From contig NZ_AYKF01000077.1 of assembly GCF_003732545.1 (NCBI RefSeq), positions 1 to 64,000 of the forward strand: 64,000 nt of DNA. Reading direction: 5' to 3'. The notes under the pieces were generated by a model that saw nothing but the letters and a program-made list of their open reading frames with translations, made no database searches and was not told the DNA's origin. Both the position numbers and the translations under genes were made by a program. Positions 23,124 to 35,055 of this stretch are shown here, piece by piece. The DNA comes from Salinisphaera orenii subsp. halophila YIM 95161. Lineage in GTDB: Bacteria; Pseudomonadota; Gammaproteobacteria; Nevskiales; Salinisphaeraceae. Position 1 is the stretch's first letter. Each line of letters starts with the position of its first letter.

Positions 23124-24638
23124 GTGTCTGAAGATACACTCGATGAACGCCAGTCGAAGGATTCCAGCAACGGCGGCAACGGCGGTGGCAACAACCGTCG
23201 CGGTCGGCGCCGCAAGAATCCGAACGGCGGCAACAAGCCGCGGAACAACAACAACAGCAATAACAACGGCAACCGCAGCCGCGGCGGTTCCGGCAACAAG
23301 GGGCCGAACAATCCGCCGAACGAGGATATCGACGAGGCGGAGTTCGAGGCCTATGCCGGTGCTGCCGGGGACGGCCCGATCCTGAATCTGTCCGAGCTCA
23401 AGCAGAAGACCGCCGCCGAGCTCATGGAAATGGCGCAGGAGATGGAGCTCGAGAACATCTCCCGCATGCGCAAGCAGGATCTGATCTTCGCCATGCTCAA
23501 GGGGCATGCGAAGTCCGGCGAACGCATCTACGGCGACGGCGTGCTAGAGATACTGTCCGACGGTTTCGGTTTCCTGCGCTCGAACGAGGCCTCCTACATG
23601 GCCGGGCCCGACGACATCTATGTCTCGCCCAGCCAGATCCGGCGCTTCGCGCTGCGCACCGGCGACAACATCCGCGGCCGGATCCGGCCGCCGAAGGAAT
23701 CCGAGCGCTACTTCGCGCTGCTCAAGGTCGACGACATCAACGAGGACCCGCCCGAGAAATCCAAGGGCAAGGTCCTGTTCGAGAACCTCACGCCGCTGTT
23801 CCCGACCGAACGGCTGCACATGGAGCTCGGCAACGGGTCCACCGAGGACATCACCGCGCGCACGATCGATCTGGTCGCGCCCTTCGGCAAGGGCCAGCGC
23901 GGTCTGATCGTCTCGCCGCCCAAGGCCGGCAAGACGATGATCATGCAGAACATCGCGCAGTCGATCGCGCACAATCACCCCGACTGCCATCTCATCGTGC
24001 TGCTCATCGACGAGCGGCCCGAGGAAGTCACGGAGATGGAGCGCGGCGTGCGCGGCGAGGTCGTGTCCTCGACTTTCGACGAGCCGGCCTCGCGGCACGT
24101 GCAGGTCGCGGATATGGTCATCGAGAAGGCCAAGCGGCTGGTCGAGCACCGCAAGGACGTGGTCATCCTGCTGGACTCCATCACGCGCCTGGCGCGCGCC
24201 TACAACACCGTGGCGCCGTCCTCGGGCAAGGTGCTGACCGGTGGTGTCGATGCCAACGCCCTGCAGAAGCCCAAGCGCTTCTTCGGCGCCGCGCGCAACG
24301 TCGAGGAGGGCGGCAGCCTGACGATCATGGCCACCGCGCTGATCGAGACCGGCTCCAAGATGGACGAGGTCATCTACGAGGAGTTCAAGGGCACCGGCAA
24401 CATGGAGCTCCATCTGGATCGCCGGATCGCCGAGAAGCGCATCTATCCGGCCATCCACGTCAATCGCTCGGGCACCCGCCGCGAGGAGAAACTGGTGCCG
24501 CCGGAGGAACTCCAGCGCATGTGGGTTCTGCGCAAGCTGCTGCACGGCATGGACGACCTGGCCGCGATGGAACTGCTCATCGACCGCATGAAGCAGACCA
24601 AGACCAACGCCGAGTTCTTCGAGTCGATGAAGCGCTGA
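23124..24638 (+). CDS. rho: Transcription termination factor Rho with an Asn/Gly/Arg-rich N-terminal extension
   Basis: Rho is the hexameric RNA-dependent ATPase that ends transcription. The core (about residues 86-504) matches the usual 419-residue gammaproteobacterial protein: N-terminal helical bundle and RNA-binding OB fold ([17 protein letters not shown]), P-loop PPKAGKT, Walker [18 protein letters not shown]-loop and R-loop regions. Ahead of it are about 85 extra residues; in residues 16-66, 19 of 51 are Asn, the rest mainly Gly, Arg, Lys and Pro, then an acidic stretch. The start is GTG at 23124 with only a weak ribosome site. Such disordered inserts are known in Rho of other phyla but are unusual in this class. 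Confidence 0.96.
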   Translation: MSEDTLDERQSKDSSNGGNGGGNNRRGRRRKNPNGGNKPRNNNNSNNNGNRSRGGSGNKGPNNPPNEDIDEAEFEAYAGAAGDGPILNLSELKQKTAAELMEMAQEMELENISRMRKQDLIFAMLKGHAKSGERIYGDGVLEILSDGFGFLRSNEASYMAGPDDIYVSPSQIRRFALRTGDNIRGRIRPPKESERYFALLKVDDINEDPPEKSKGKVLFENLTPLFPTERLHMELGNGSTEDITARTIDLVAPFGKGQRGLIVSPPKAGKTMIMQNIAQSIAHNHPDCHLIVLLIDERPEEVTEMERGVRGEVVSSTFDEPASRHVQVADMVIEKAKRLVEHRKDVVILLDSITRLARAYNTVAPSSGKVLTGGVDANALQKPKRFFGAARNVEEGGSLTIMATALIETGSKMDEVIYEEFKGTGNMELHLDRRIAEKRIYPAIHVNRSGTRREEKLVPPEELQRMWVLRKLLHGMDDLAAMELLIDRMKQTKTNAEFFESMKR

Positions 24639-24664
24639 TCGACGCCGCGCTGCAGACGCATTAA

Positions 24665-24687
24665 GGCGGGCCGCGGCCCGCCTTTTT
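24665..24687 (+). terminator. Rho-independent terminator after rho
   Basis: A palindromic stem GGCGGGCC / GGCCCGCC is followed directly by TTTTT, 27 bases after the rho stop codon and before the convergent pqiC. This is the clearest intrinsic terminator in the window together with the one after rpoZ. Confidence 0.9.
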
Positions 24688-24723
24688 CGTGTGCGTCTCC
24701 CGCCCGGAACGGCCCCGAGACGA

Positions 24724-25326
24724 TCAGTCGGCGTCGTTTTCCAGTCGTGGCGCGATCTCGGCGGCGATCGCTTGCGCGCTCTGTCGCCAGCCGCGGGACA
24801 GGCTGGCCACCAGCGCTTCGTAGCCGTCCTCTGACAGCGGTATACGGCGCTCGAAACGTGCCTGCGCCAGCTGCCGGCCGGCGGCGTCGGTCAGCGTCCA
24901 CTGCCCGGCGATATGGGCCGACCCGTCGTAGTGGCCCATGAATTCGTCGACCCGAGTGCCCAGATGCAGCGCGGCATCCGGTTCGCCGCGACCAGCGCGC
25001 TGCACGAATACCCCGTCGAGCTCGGTGGCCAGTCCCGCGTAGAGGCCGTCGGTGAGCTGCGCGCTCAGCGGCGAGGCCCAGCGGTTGTCGTTGGCCAGGA
25101 CCACGCGGTGGGCGGCGGTCTGATAGACGATGCCGCTGGCGTCCAGAAACGGCGCCACGTCCACCGGTTCGACGACTATCGCAGGGCGGCCGGCGGCCGG
25201 CGACGCCGCGCGTGTCGGCGTGCTGTGGTCGAGCATGTACAGCGCCGGGCCGCCGCCGGCGCCGGTGGCGCAGCCGGCCAGGGCGAGCACGAGACAGAGG
25301 GCGGCGATTCGGATCGGTGCAATCAT
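24724..25326 (-). CDS. pqiC: Outer-membrane lipoprotein PqiC (ABC-type transport auxiliary)
   Basis: PqiC is the outer-membrane partner of the PqiAB lipid transport system. The 200-residue protein has a lipoprotein signal (LCLVLALAGCATG), then the family pattern YMLDHS, VVVEPVDVAPFLDASGIVYQ and NDNRWASPLSAQLTDGL typical of the ABC_trans_aux/YmbA fold. It overlaps pqiB by four bases and is last in pqiABC. Confidence 0.92.
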   Translation of the reverse strand: MIAPIRIAALCLVLALAGCATGAGGGPALYMLDHSTPTRAASPAAGRPAIVVEPVDVAPFLDASGIVYQTAAHRVVLANDNRWASPLSAQLTDGLYAGLATELDGVFVQRAGRGEPDAALHLGTRVDEFMGHYDGSAHIAGQWTLTDAAGRQLAQARFERRIPLSEDGYEALVASLSRGWRQSAQAIAAEIAPRLENDAD

Positions 25327-26963
25327 CGTGCGGCCTTCGGGATCGGGTCCTCGGCGTCGGGTGGACCGAAGATGAGAGCGTTGGGATCGTCGCGCAGCGT
25401 GCGCGCGAGCGGCGCGACGTCGTCGAGCACGCGGTTGAGCCGGTTCAGTGAGCGGTTGAACTCATCGTAGGCCGGCGCGCCCTGCCGGTAGCCGCGCAAC
25501 GTGTCGCGAAGATCCTCGAGCACGCCCCGGAGCTCGCCCGGCAGATTCTGTGTACCCGGTTTCTCGAGCAGCGCGTTGATGTTTCGCGTGGCGCGATGCA
25601 TCTCGTCCAGGGTGGCGCTCGTGGTCTCCAGCGTCTGCTTGATATCGTTGGCCACGGGCCGCAGGTCGAGGCCGTTGAGCTTGTCCATTAGCCCCGAGAG
25701 CTGCTGCTGCAGGCTGGTGATGCTGCTGGGTTCGCTCGGGAAGACCGGATAGTCGCCGATCTCGGCCGCGGCGTATTCGCCCGCGCCGCCGTCGAACTGC
25801 AGGTTGATGAACATCGAACCCGTGAGCAGATTGCCGGACTTGATCGTCGCGCGCAGCCCGTTGTCGAAGAATCGGTGCATATTTCGGCGCCATTCGTCGC
25901 GCGACCAGTCGATCCATCCGGTGCCCAGGCGCTGTGGTTCGATCGCGATCAGCACCGGTATCTTGAAGTCGGTGAACTCGTCGAACTCGAAGTTCGAGCG
26001 GAAGAAGGGCACGGCCCGCACCGTGCCCACGCGGATGCCGCGGTACTCCACGGGCGCGCCCGGGTCGAGCCCGCGCACCGAATCGTCGAGGAGCATGACG
26101 TACTCGATCCGCTCGTCGAAACGGTCCTGGACGGCGGCGTTGCGGGTCGGATACAGCGCGTACGTCGCGCCGTCGTCGGCGGTCTCGCCGGCTTCGACTC
26201 CGTCGGGTTCGCCGAAGGTCACGCCGCCGGCGAGCACGCTCTGGAGCGAGCCCGTCTGGACGTCGATCCCGTCCGATCCCAGATGGAAATCGATGCCGGA
26301 GCGCAGCCAGAACTGGGTGCTGTCCGTCACGAGGCGCGCGAACGGCCCCCGCACGAATACGCTGTATTCCATGCGCTTGTCGTCGACGGTGAAATCCGCC
26401 GCCTCGATCTGGCCCACGGTCTGACCCTGGTAGATGATCGGGTCACCGACGGCCAGCGAGTTGTCGGTCTCGCTGGTCAGGGTCACGGACACCCCCGGCT
26501 CGTCGGTCGAGCGCGCCGGCGGGTTGGCGAGCACCGGGAACCGGCGCCGCGACGTCTCGGCGCTGCCCGGGCGCAGACGGATGTAGGCGCCCGAGAGAAT
26601 CGTGTTGAGGCCGCTGACGCCCTGGCGGCCGACGCGCGGCTTGACCACCCAGAACTGGCTGTCCTCGACCAACAGGTCGGCGGTGTCGGGGTCCATCCGC
26701 ACGGTGGCGATGGCGCCGTCGTAGTCGTCGGCCAGGCGCACGCTCTCGACGCGGCCGACCTCGACGCTGCGCACCTTGATCGCGGTCTTGCCCGCTTCCA
26801 GACCCTCGGCCGTCTCCACGGCGAGCGTGATCTCGGGCCCGCGCGAGATCATGTTCTGGTAGAGCAGCCAGAGTCCGATGAGTGCCGCGCCCAGCGGAAT
26901 CAGCCAGACCGGAGAAGGTCGGCGCCGGCGGCGTTCGAGGGTGGCGGTGTCTTCGCGTTCCAT
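25323..26963 (-). CDS. pqiB: MCE-domain intermembrane lipid transport protein PqiB
   Basis: PqiB forms a periplasmic tube of stacked MCE rings that carries lipids between membranes. The 546-residue length equals the Escherichia coli protein. One N-terminal membrane anchor (PVWLIPLGAALIGLWLLYQN) is followed by three MCE domains (starting near TLAVETAEGLEAGKTAIKVR, VTLTSETDNSLAVGDPIIYQ and the 'MLLDDSVRGLDPGAPVEYRG' stretch) and a long helical C-terminus that builds the needle. It directly follows pqiA. Confidence 0.95.
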   Translation of the reverse strand: MEREDTATLERRRRRPSPVWLIPLGAALIGLWLLYQNMISRGPEITLAVETAEGLEAGKTAIKVRSVEVGRVESVRLADDYDGAIATVRMDPDTADLLVEDSQFWVVKPRVGRQGVSGLNTILSGAYIRLRPGSAETSRRRFPVLANPPARSTDEPGVSVTLTSETDNSLAVGDPIIYQGQTVGQIEAADFTVDDKRMEYSVFVRGPFARLVTDSTQFWLRSGIDFHLGSDGIDVQTGSLQSVLAGGVTFGEPDGVEAGETADDGATYALYPTRNAAVQDRFDERIEYVMLLDDSVRGLDPGAPVEYRGIRVGTVRAVPFFRSNFEFDEFTDFKIPVLIAIEPQRLGTGWIDWSRDEWRRNMHRFFDNGLRATIKSGNLLTGSMFINLQFDGGAGEYAAAEIGDYPVFPSEPSSITSLQQQLSGLMDKLNGLDLRPVANDIKQTLETTSATLDEMHRATRNINALLEKPGTQNLPGELRGVLEDLRDTLRGYRQGAPAYDEFNRSLNRLNRVLDDVAPLARTLRDDPNALIFGPPDAEDPIPKAAR

Positions 26964-28223
26964 TCAGCGGTCCCCGGCGGGTGCGTCGCGCCAGAGGGCG
27001 CGGGTGTCGAAGGTGAGTGCGGCGATCATGGTCACGACCACCACCGCGGCGAACGCGAGCGCGGCCGCGCCGGGGCGGATCGCCATGAGCGCACCGGCCT
27101 GGACCAGCGCGCCGAGTACGGCCACCACGAAGACATCGATCATCGACCAGCGGCCGATCTTCTCGGTCAGACGATACAGGCGCATCTGGCTGCGTGAATC
27201 GGCATGCCCGCCGCGGCCGGCGATTCGACACAGCCAGGCCAGCGCCGCGATCTTGCTGATCGGCACCACGATGCTCGCCACGAAGATCACCAGCGCGATG
27301 GGCCAGGAGCCGTGCGCGGCCAGGCTGATCACGCCGCCGACGATCGTCTGCGGGTCGGTGCTGCCGAGCGTGGTGACCGCCATGATCGGATAGACGTTGG
27401 CCGGGATGTAGAGGATCGCGGCGGTGATGATCAGGGCCCAGGTCAGCTGCAGGCGGTCGGCGCCGTGGCTGAGGTGTCGCCGTCCGCAGCGCGGGCAGCG
27501 GTGGCGCGCATTGTCGTGAAACGGGGCGTCGCAGCCGGCGCAGACGACCAGCCCCTGGCGGCGCCCGCCGTGCCCGGCACGCACCTCGGGCGCCAGGGGC
27601 GGCACCGGCGCCAGCGCGTCCCACAGCGTGACCCAATCGATCAGCATGAGCGTGCGCAGCAGGCACAGCGCGTAGCCACAGAAGGCCACGAACGAGGCGC
27701 CGATCTCGATCTCGGCCAGCGAGACCACCTTGATCAGACTGACCAGCACGCCGACGATGAAGACATCGGCCATCATCCAGGGCTCCATCGGCCGGAGCGT
27801 GCGGGCGAGCACGAGCGCGCCGGGGACTCGCGCGCCGGATTGCGCGGCGGCGGCGATATAGAGCAGGGCCGCCAGATAGGCGCCGGGCAGGAGCACCGTC
27901 GTGGCCAGGAGAATCGCGGCGAGACTGGGATAGTCGTAGCCGAGCATGGCGCCGGCGGCATCCACGAACGACATCGTGTGGCCGACGCCGCGGGTCGAGA
28001 AGCTCAGGAAATCGAAGGCGAACACCAGCCCCAGGAGTACGAGGCTGGCCAGCGCCCAGGCCATGGGACGCTGCATGTCCCGCTGGGCCGGGCCGGCCAC
28101 GTGATGATGGCAGCGCGGGCAGTGGGCGGCCTCGCCGGGTGCCCGTGCCGGCAGGTGCATCACCCGGTCGCATTCGCGGCACAGCGCCAGGCGCGTCGAT
28201 GCGGATCGCGAAAAATCGCTCAT
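26964..28223 (-). CDS. pqiA: Inner-membrane protein PqiA
   Basis: PqiA is the integral inner-membrane part of the Pqi lipid transport system. The 419-residue protein has two repeated PqiA domains, each with a Cys-x2-Cys zinc ribbon pair (CRECDRVM...CPRC near the start; CAGCDAPF...CPRC near residue 240) followed by about four membrane helices. The stop codon TGA abuts the pqiB ATG with no gap. The pqiABC set is complete here and probably protects the envelope under stress. Confidence 0.94.
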   Translation of the reverse strand: MSDFSRSASTRLALCRECDRVMHLPARAPGEAAHCPRCHHHVAGPAQRDMQRPMAWALASLVLLGLVFAFDFLSFSTRGVGHTMSFVDAAGAMLGYDYPSLAAILLATTVLLPGAYLAALLYIAAAAQSGARVPGALVLARTLRPMEPWMMADVFIVGVLVSLIKVVSLAEIEIGASFVAFCGYALCLLRTLMLIDWVTLWDALAPVPPLAPEVRAGHGGRRQGLVVCAGCDAPFHDNARHRCPRCGRRHLSHGADRLQLTWALIITAAILYIPANVYPIMAVTTLGSTDPQTIVGGVISLAAHGSWPIALVIFVASIVVPISKIAALAWLCRIAGRGGHADSRSQMRLYRLTEKIGRWSMIDVFVVAVLGALVQAGALMAIRPGAAALAFAAVVVVTMIAALTFDTRALWRDAPAGDR

Positions 28224-28264
28224 GCTCGCAGCCTACGCACGCACACCGCGGGGCGACGCATCGC

Positions 28265-28291
28265 CGGGGCACGGTCGGTGACCGCGCCCCG
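28265..28291 (-). terminator. Hairpin after gltA
   Basis: CGGGGC-G-CGGTC pairs with GACCG-T-GCCCCG around a 3-base loop. In minus-strand RNA the single non-canonical pair is G-U; in plus-strand RNA it is an A-C mismatch, so the structure favours the gltA transcript. No U-run is present. It starts nine bases after the gltA stop. Confidence 0.55.
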
Positions 28292-28299
28292 ACGGCCGA

Positions 28300-29595
<1,296 letters not shown>

Positions 29596-29629
29596 CTCCA
29601 TCTCCCGGTGTTGTCCACAGTGGGTCGAT

Positions 29630-30901
<1,272 letters not shown>

Positions 30902-30976
30902 GCAGTCTGTCGGATCCGGCCTCGGACGCTCGCCCGGCTCGATGAGTTGGGCAAAGTCACGGTAAACGAATCGACA

Positions 30977-30982
30977 AGTATA
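30977..30982 (-). promoter_or_regulatory. Possible -10 element for the malic enzyme-gltA operon
   Basis: TATACT on the minus strand lies about 75 bases upstream of the malic enzyme ATG, in the 120-base gap before the CPXCG gene. No convincing -35 is seen at 16-18 bases. Confidence 0.3.
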
Positions 30983-31021
30983 CCGTCGGGCCGGCGCCGG
31001 GACCAGCGATGGCGGGCGCGA

Positions 31022-31210
31022 TCACGCATTCTCCGGCTGGGCGTCGATGCCCACGAGTTCGCCGTCGGTGGTCACCGCGATCGTCAGTTCAATCGGCTGG
31101 CAGCAGACGAAGCAGTCCTCGACGTAGCGCTGGTCGCCGGCGCTGCAGTCGATCAGGACGGTGATCGACTCGCCGCAGTACGGACAGGTCACGGCCGCCT
31201 CCTCCAGCAT
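31022..31210 (-). CDS. CPXCG-motif cysteine-rich mini-protein
   Basis: A 62-residue protein, MLEEAAVTCPYCGESITVLI to QPENA. It has CPYCG near the start and CFVCC in the middle, four cysteines placed as in a small zinc ribbon of the Cys-rich CPXCG family, which has no known function. The ATG overlaps the hemW stop by one base (TGATG), so it is translated by coupling. A partner in metal handling or protein interaction is only a guess. Confidence 0.85.
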   Translation of the reverse strand: MLEEAAVTCPYCGESITVLIDCSAGDQRYVEDCFVCCQPIELTIAVTTDGELVGIDAQPENA

Positions 31211-32397
31211 CAGGGCACCACTTCCGCGAGAATGTCGTCGAGGTAGTGCCAGCCGCGTTCGCTGGCCCGCAGGCCGTGGCCGTCGGCCACGAGCAGGCCG
31301 GCGGCGAGCGGCCGCGCGACGTGGTCGAGCAGCGCTGCCCAATCCAGGCCGGTGCGTGTCTCGTAGTCGCGGCGGGCGAGCCCGTCGCGCCGGCGCAGGG
31401 CGTTGAGCAGACACTCGAAGCGCAGCGTCTCGGCGTCCGGCGTGCGCTGCTCGGCCAGGGCGGCGGGCGTGCCGGCGACACTCATGTAGCCGGTGGGCCA
31501 GCGCAGGCGCGCGCTGCGCCGGATCGCGCCGTCGTCGCCGCTGAGCTTGCCGTGGGCGCCGGCCCCGATGCCGATGTAGTCGCCGAAACGCCAGTAATTG
31601 TCGTTGTGCCGACAGGCCACGCCCGGCCGGGTCCATGCCGAGACTTCGTACTGGGTGAAGCCCGCGGCCTCGAGCCGCGCCGCCCCGGCGTCGAAGATGT
31701 CGGCCACGGTGTCGTCGTCGGGCAGGGCGGGCGGCCTGCGGAAGAAGGGCGTGTTCGGTTCCAGCGTGAGCTGGTAGTAGGAGATATGGCCCGGGTCCAG
31801 CGCGATCAGGCGCTCGAGATCGGCGATGCCGCCGGCCCGCGTCTGCTGCGGCAGACCGAACATGAGGTCGCAGTTGAGACGCTCGAAGCTGGCGGCGCGA
31901 GCATCCGCGATCGCCGCTTCGGCGTCGGCGGCATCATGGATGCGTCCGAGCGCGGCCAGGCAGTCGTCGTCCAGGCTCTGTACGCCGAGCGAGAGCCGGT
32001 TGACGCCGGCCGCGCGCAGGTCGGCGAAGCGGCCGCGCTCGGTCGTGCCCGGATTGGCCTCGAGCGTGATCTCGCAGTCGCCGGCCAGCGGCGTGATCCC
32101 GTCGATGGCCGCGAGGATGCGCGCGATCGACGCCGCCGAGAACAGACTCGGCGTACCCCCGCCGAAGAACACGCTTTCGATCGGGCGCCTGACCCCGGCC
32201 GCCGCCATTCGCCAGTCGGCCAGCAGGGCGTCGACATAGGCCTGTTCCGGCAGCTGCCCCGGCGCCCGGTGCGAATTGAAATCGCAGTAGGGGCATTTCT
32301 TCACGCACCACGGCAGATGCACATAGACCGACAGCGGGACGTCGGCGGCGTGCACGCGCGGTGTGGTCCGCGCGGGATCGGCTTCAGCCGCCTGCAC
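31210..32397 (-). CDS. hemW: Heme chaperone HemW (radical SAM, formerly oxygen-independent coproporphyrinogen oxidase-like)
   Basis: HemW binds heme and delivers it to target proteins; it is related to HemN but lacks its oxidase role. The 395-residue protein has the radical SAM cluster motif C-x3-C-x2-C (CVKKCPYC), GGGTPSL and NRLSLGVQSLDD, and a C-terminal HemN-like domain (GIGAGAHGKLSG). HemW rather than HemN is favoured by length and position next to rdgB and rph. The start is GTG at 32397, overlapping rdgB by 14 bases. Confidence 0.9.
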   Translation of the reverse strand: MQAAEADPARTTPRVHAADVPLSVYVHLPWCVKKCPYCDFNSHRAPGQLPEQAYVDALLADWRMAAAGVRRPIESVFFGGGTPSLFSAASIARILAAIDGITPLAGDCEITLEANPGTTERGRFADLRAAGVNRLSLGVQSLDDDCLAALGRIHDAADAEAAIADARAASFERLNCDLMFGLPQQTRAGGIADLERLIALDPGHISYYQLTLEPNTPFFRRPPALPDDDTVADIFDAGAARLEAAGFTQYEVSAWTRPGVACRHNDNYWRFGDYIGIGAGAHGKLSGDDGAIRRSARLRWPTGYMSVAGTPAALAEQRTPDAETLRFECLLNALRRRDGLARRDYETRTGLDWAALLDHVARPLAAGLLVADGHGLRASERGWHYLDDILAEVVP

Positions 32398-32992
32398 GCA
32401 GGCGCTCGATGAGTTCGTGCATCGCGCGGGCGCGATGACTGACGCGGTTCTTATGCTCGGCGCTCATCTCGGCTGCACTCGCGTTCTCGGATTCGACCCA
32501 GAACAACGGATCGTAGCCGAAACCGTGGTCGCCGCGCGGCTCGGTGAGCACCCGGCCGCGCCAGACGCCGTGGGCGATGATCGGCACCGGGTCCTGGGCG
32601 CTGCGGGTGGCCACCAGGCAGCAGTGAAAGGCCGCGCCGCGCTCGGCCGCGGGTATGTCGGCGAGCGCGGAGACCAGTTTGGCGTTGTTGGCCGCATCAT
32701 CGCCGTGGACGCCGGCGTAGCGGGCCGAGTGCACCCCGGGGTCGCCGTCCAGCGCATCCACGGCCAGGCCGGAATCGTCGGCGATCGCGGCCAGCCCGGT
32801 GTGCGCGGCGGCGTGGCGCGCCTTGATCAGGGCGTTGTCGACGAAGCCGATGCCGGTCTCCTCGGCGTCGGCCACGTCGAATTCGCTCTGGGCGACGAGG
32901 TCGATGCCGAGGCCGTCCAGCAGCGCGCGCATCTCCGCCAGCTTGCCGGCGTTGCCGGAGGCCAGCACCCAGCGCCGGGGCAGGCCGTTCAT
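32384..32992 (-). CDS. rdgB: dITP/XTP pyrophosphatase (non-canonical purine NTP hydrolase)
   Basis: RdgB clears ITP, dITP and XTP to prevent their use in nucleic acids. The 202-residue protein has the family landmarks VLASGNAGKLAEM, TGIGFVDNALIKARHAA, IADDSGLAVDAL, SARYAG and HGFGYDPLFW, and SHRARAM near the end. It sits between rph and hemW, the conserved rph-rdgB-hemW order. Confidence 0.96.
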   Translation of the reverse strand: MNGLPRRWVLASGNAGKLAEMRALLDGLGIDLVAQSEFDVADAEETGIGFVDNALIKARHAAAHTGLAAIADDSGLAVDALDGDPGVHSARYAGVHGDDAANNAKLVSALADIPAAERGAAFHCCLVATRSAQDPVPIIAHGVWRGRVLTEPRGDHGFGYDPLFWVESENASAAEMSAEHKNRVSHRARAMHELIERLRAGG

Positions 32993-32993
32993 G

Positions 32994-33716
32994 CTATTCC
33001 CCGCGGGCGCCGCGCTGCGCGGCGAGCAGTTCGCCGATGCCCTTTTCGGCGTGGCCGAGCAGGGCGTCGAGCTCCTCGCGCTGGAAGGCGTGGCCTTCGG
33101 CCGTGCCCTGGATCTCGACGAAGCCGCCGGCTTCGTTCATGACCACGTTCATGTCGGTCTCGGCCTGCGAGTCCTCGGCGTAGTCCAGATCCAGCACCGG
33201 CGTGCCGTCGTAGATGCCCACCGACACGGCCGCGATCTGGCCGTGCATGGGGCTGCTCTTGAGCTTGCCGCGCTGGACCAGGGTGTCCATGGCGTCGGCC
33301 AGGGCCACGTAGCCGCCGGTGATCGCCGCCGTGCGGGTGCCGCCGTCGGCCTGGAGCACGTCGCAGTCGATGGTCACGGTGCGTCCGGCCAGCGCGTGCA
33401 TGTCCATGACCGCGCGCAGGCTGCGGCCGATCAGGCGCTGGATCTCGACGGTGCGACCGCTCTGTTTGCCGCGCGCGGCCTCGCGCGCGCCGCGCGTGTG
33501 GGTGGCGCCGGGGAGCATGCCGTACTCGGCGGTGAGCCAGCCCTGGTCGGCGCCGCGCAGCCACGGCGGCACGCGTTCCTCGACGCTGGCCGTGCAGAGC
33601 ACGCGGGTGTCACCGAAACTCACCAGTACCGAGCCGGCGGCATGCTTGGTGAACTGGCGCTCGAAGTGCAGGCTGCGGAGTTCGTCGGGCGCGCGCCCGC
33701 TCGGTCGGGTGGTCAA
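32994..33716 (-). CDS. rph: Ribonuclease PH
   Basis: RNase PH trims the 3' ends of tRNA precursors by phosphorolysis. With a TTG start at 33716 it is 240 residues ([16 protein letters not shown]), the family size and usual N-terminus. GAGG lies seven bases before the TTG; no ATG or GTG fits, and longer readings run into non-conserved sequence. Signatures: [53 protein letters not shown] and [18 protein letters not shown]. An extended -10 (TGT-TACACT, minus strand) lies about 50 bases upstream. Confidence 0.93.
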   Translation of the reverse strand: MTTRPSGRAPDELRSLHFERQFTKHAAGSVLVSFGDTRVLCTASVEERVPPWLRGADQGWLTAEYGMLPGATHTRGAREAARGKQSGRTVEIQRLIGRSLRAVMDMHALAGRTVTIDCDVLQADGGTRTAAITGGYVALADAMDTLVQRGKLKSSPMHGQIAAVSVGIYDGTPVLDLDYAEDSQAETDMNVVMNEAGGFVEIQGTAEGHAFQREELDALLGHAEKGIGELLAAQRGARGE

Positions 33717-33763
33717 GATCTGGCCTCGCTTGGGTCGACGGGTGCCGGGTGTAGGGGCGCGAG

Positions 33764-33812
33764 AGTGTAACAGCGCCGGCGGTCGGCCCGGCTCCGGCGG
33801 CTGTGCGATACT
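33764..33812. promoter_or_regulatory. Divergent extended -10 elements, rph and yicC
   Basis: On minus, TG-T-TACACT (-10 hexamer at 33769-33764) points to rph. On plus, TG-C-GATACT (hexamer at 33807-33812) points to yicC. Neither has a good -35, and the two could compete in the short 133-base gap. Confidence 0.4.
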
Positions 33813-33849
33813 GCCCGGCCAGCGTACCGCCAACCCGATGCAGGCTTTC

Positions 33850-34713
33850 ATGACCCGCAGCATGACCGGATTCGCGCGCAGCCAGAGCCAGGGCACGTGG
33901 GGCGAGCTCGTCTGGGAGCTGCGCAGCGTCAATCATCGTTATCTCGACATCCATCTGCGCCTGCCCGAGGCGCTGCGGTCGCTCGAGCCGGCCATCCGCG
34001 AGGCCGTCGGCCGGCATCTGTCGCGCGGCAAGGTCGAGGTCGGGGCGCGGTTCGCGCCGGCCGAAGCCAGCCGTGCGGTCGAGATCGACTACGCGCGCCT
34101 GGACGCGGTCAGCGAGGCGCTGTCGGAGATCCGCGCGCGGGTCATCGACTGTCAGGCCCCGGATGCGCTGCGTCTGCTGACCTTCCAGGGCGTTCAGCGC
34201 GAAACCGAGCCCGATACCGAGGCCCTGCAGCGCGACGCGCTGGCCGCGCTCGGTCAGGCGCTGGAGCAGCTGAGCGCGGTGCGCGCGGAGGAGGGCGCGC
34301 GCATGGAGGCCATGCTGCGCGAGCGCGCCGCGACCATCGGCGAGCGCGCCGAGGCCGCCGCCGCCCGGCTGCCGGTCGTCAAGACCGCCTGGGCGGACAA
34401 GCTCAAGGCACGGCTGGCCGAGCTCGACGTCGAGGCCGACCCCTCGCGGCTCGAGCAGGAGATCGTGTTCACCGCTCAGCGCATGGACGTGGCCGAGGAG
34501 CTCGATCGTCTGCACAGCCACGTGGCCGCGCTCGAGGACGCGCTCTCCCGCGACGAGCCCATCGGCCGGCGGCTCGACTTCCTCATGCAGGAATTCAATC
34601 GCGAGGCCAACACGCTCGGCTCCAAATCCCAGGATGCGGAACTGACCGAGCACGCGGTCGAGATGAAGGTGCTCATCGAGCAGATGCGAGAGCAGGTCCA
34701 GAACATCGAGTGA
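33850..34713 (+). CDS. yicC: YicC/YloC family endoribonuclease
   Basis: YicC is now regarded as an endoribonuclease family involved in small-RNA turnover. The 287-residue protein equals the Escherichia coli length and starts with the family motif [12 protein letters not shown] chose this ATG over the one at 33838 for that reason. [14 protein letters not shown] and the C-terminal [19 protein letters not shown] block are also typical. The usual partner gmk is elsewhere in the window (46.7 kb), and yicC is divergent from rph, as in many relatives. Confidence 0.94.
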   Translation: MTRSMTGFARSQSQGTWGELVWELRSVNHRYLDIHLRLPEALRSLEPAIREAVGRHLSRGKVEVGARFAPAEASRAVEIDYARLDAVSEALSEIRARVIDCQAPDALRLLTFQGVQRETEPDTEALQRDALAALGQALEQLSAVRAEEGARMEAMLRERAATIGERAEAAAARLPVVKTAWADKLKARLAELDVEADPSRLEQEIVFTAQRMDVAEELDRLHSHVAALEDALSRDEPIGRRLDFLMQEFNREANTLGSKSQDAELTEHAVEMKVLIEQMREQVQNIE

Positions 34714-35055
34714 CCGCCGCCTGCGCCGACTCGCGCAATTCGCAGCGACGGGAGCGGGCCTAAGCCGGCAGTGACGGTACGGGCCGACCGGCATTAGGAA
34801 GAGTCGTCGTCGGAACCGCGGGTCGGTCGCCGGGCGCTCGGCCGATCGGGCAATTCGCGACGGTTGTCTGGCGACGGATCACCGGGCGCCGCGATCGGCG
34901 TTGGGCGCTTTTGCTGGCTTGTTGCGGGCGTCGCGAGTACTCTTGACGCAGGCGGGCCATCCGGACGGTATGGCCTGCGTACGGGCCACCGCGCTGCAGT
35001 GTTCGTCGCATGAGTTCACCCGCCGGGAGGTGTCGCTTACGCGACGAGAACGCCC
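34714..35055 (+). other. 342-base intergenic region ahead of the cyanophycin operon
   Basis: No gene is seen here. It holds one inverted repeat (34759-34798, listed separately) and must contain the promoter of cphB. TTGACG at 34942-34947 is a possible -35, but no good -10 lies at 16-18 bases from it. Confidence 0.4.
34759..34798. repeat. Inverted repeat between yicC and cphB
   Basis: CCTAAGCCGG (34759-34768) pairs with CCGGC-A-TTAGG (34788-34798), ten pairs with one bulged A and a 19-base spacer. It could be the yicC transcript end (no U-run) or a regulator site for the cyanophycin operon. Confidence 0.45.
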
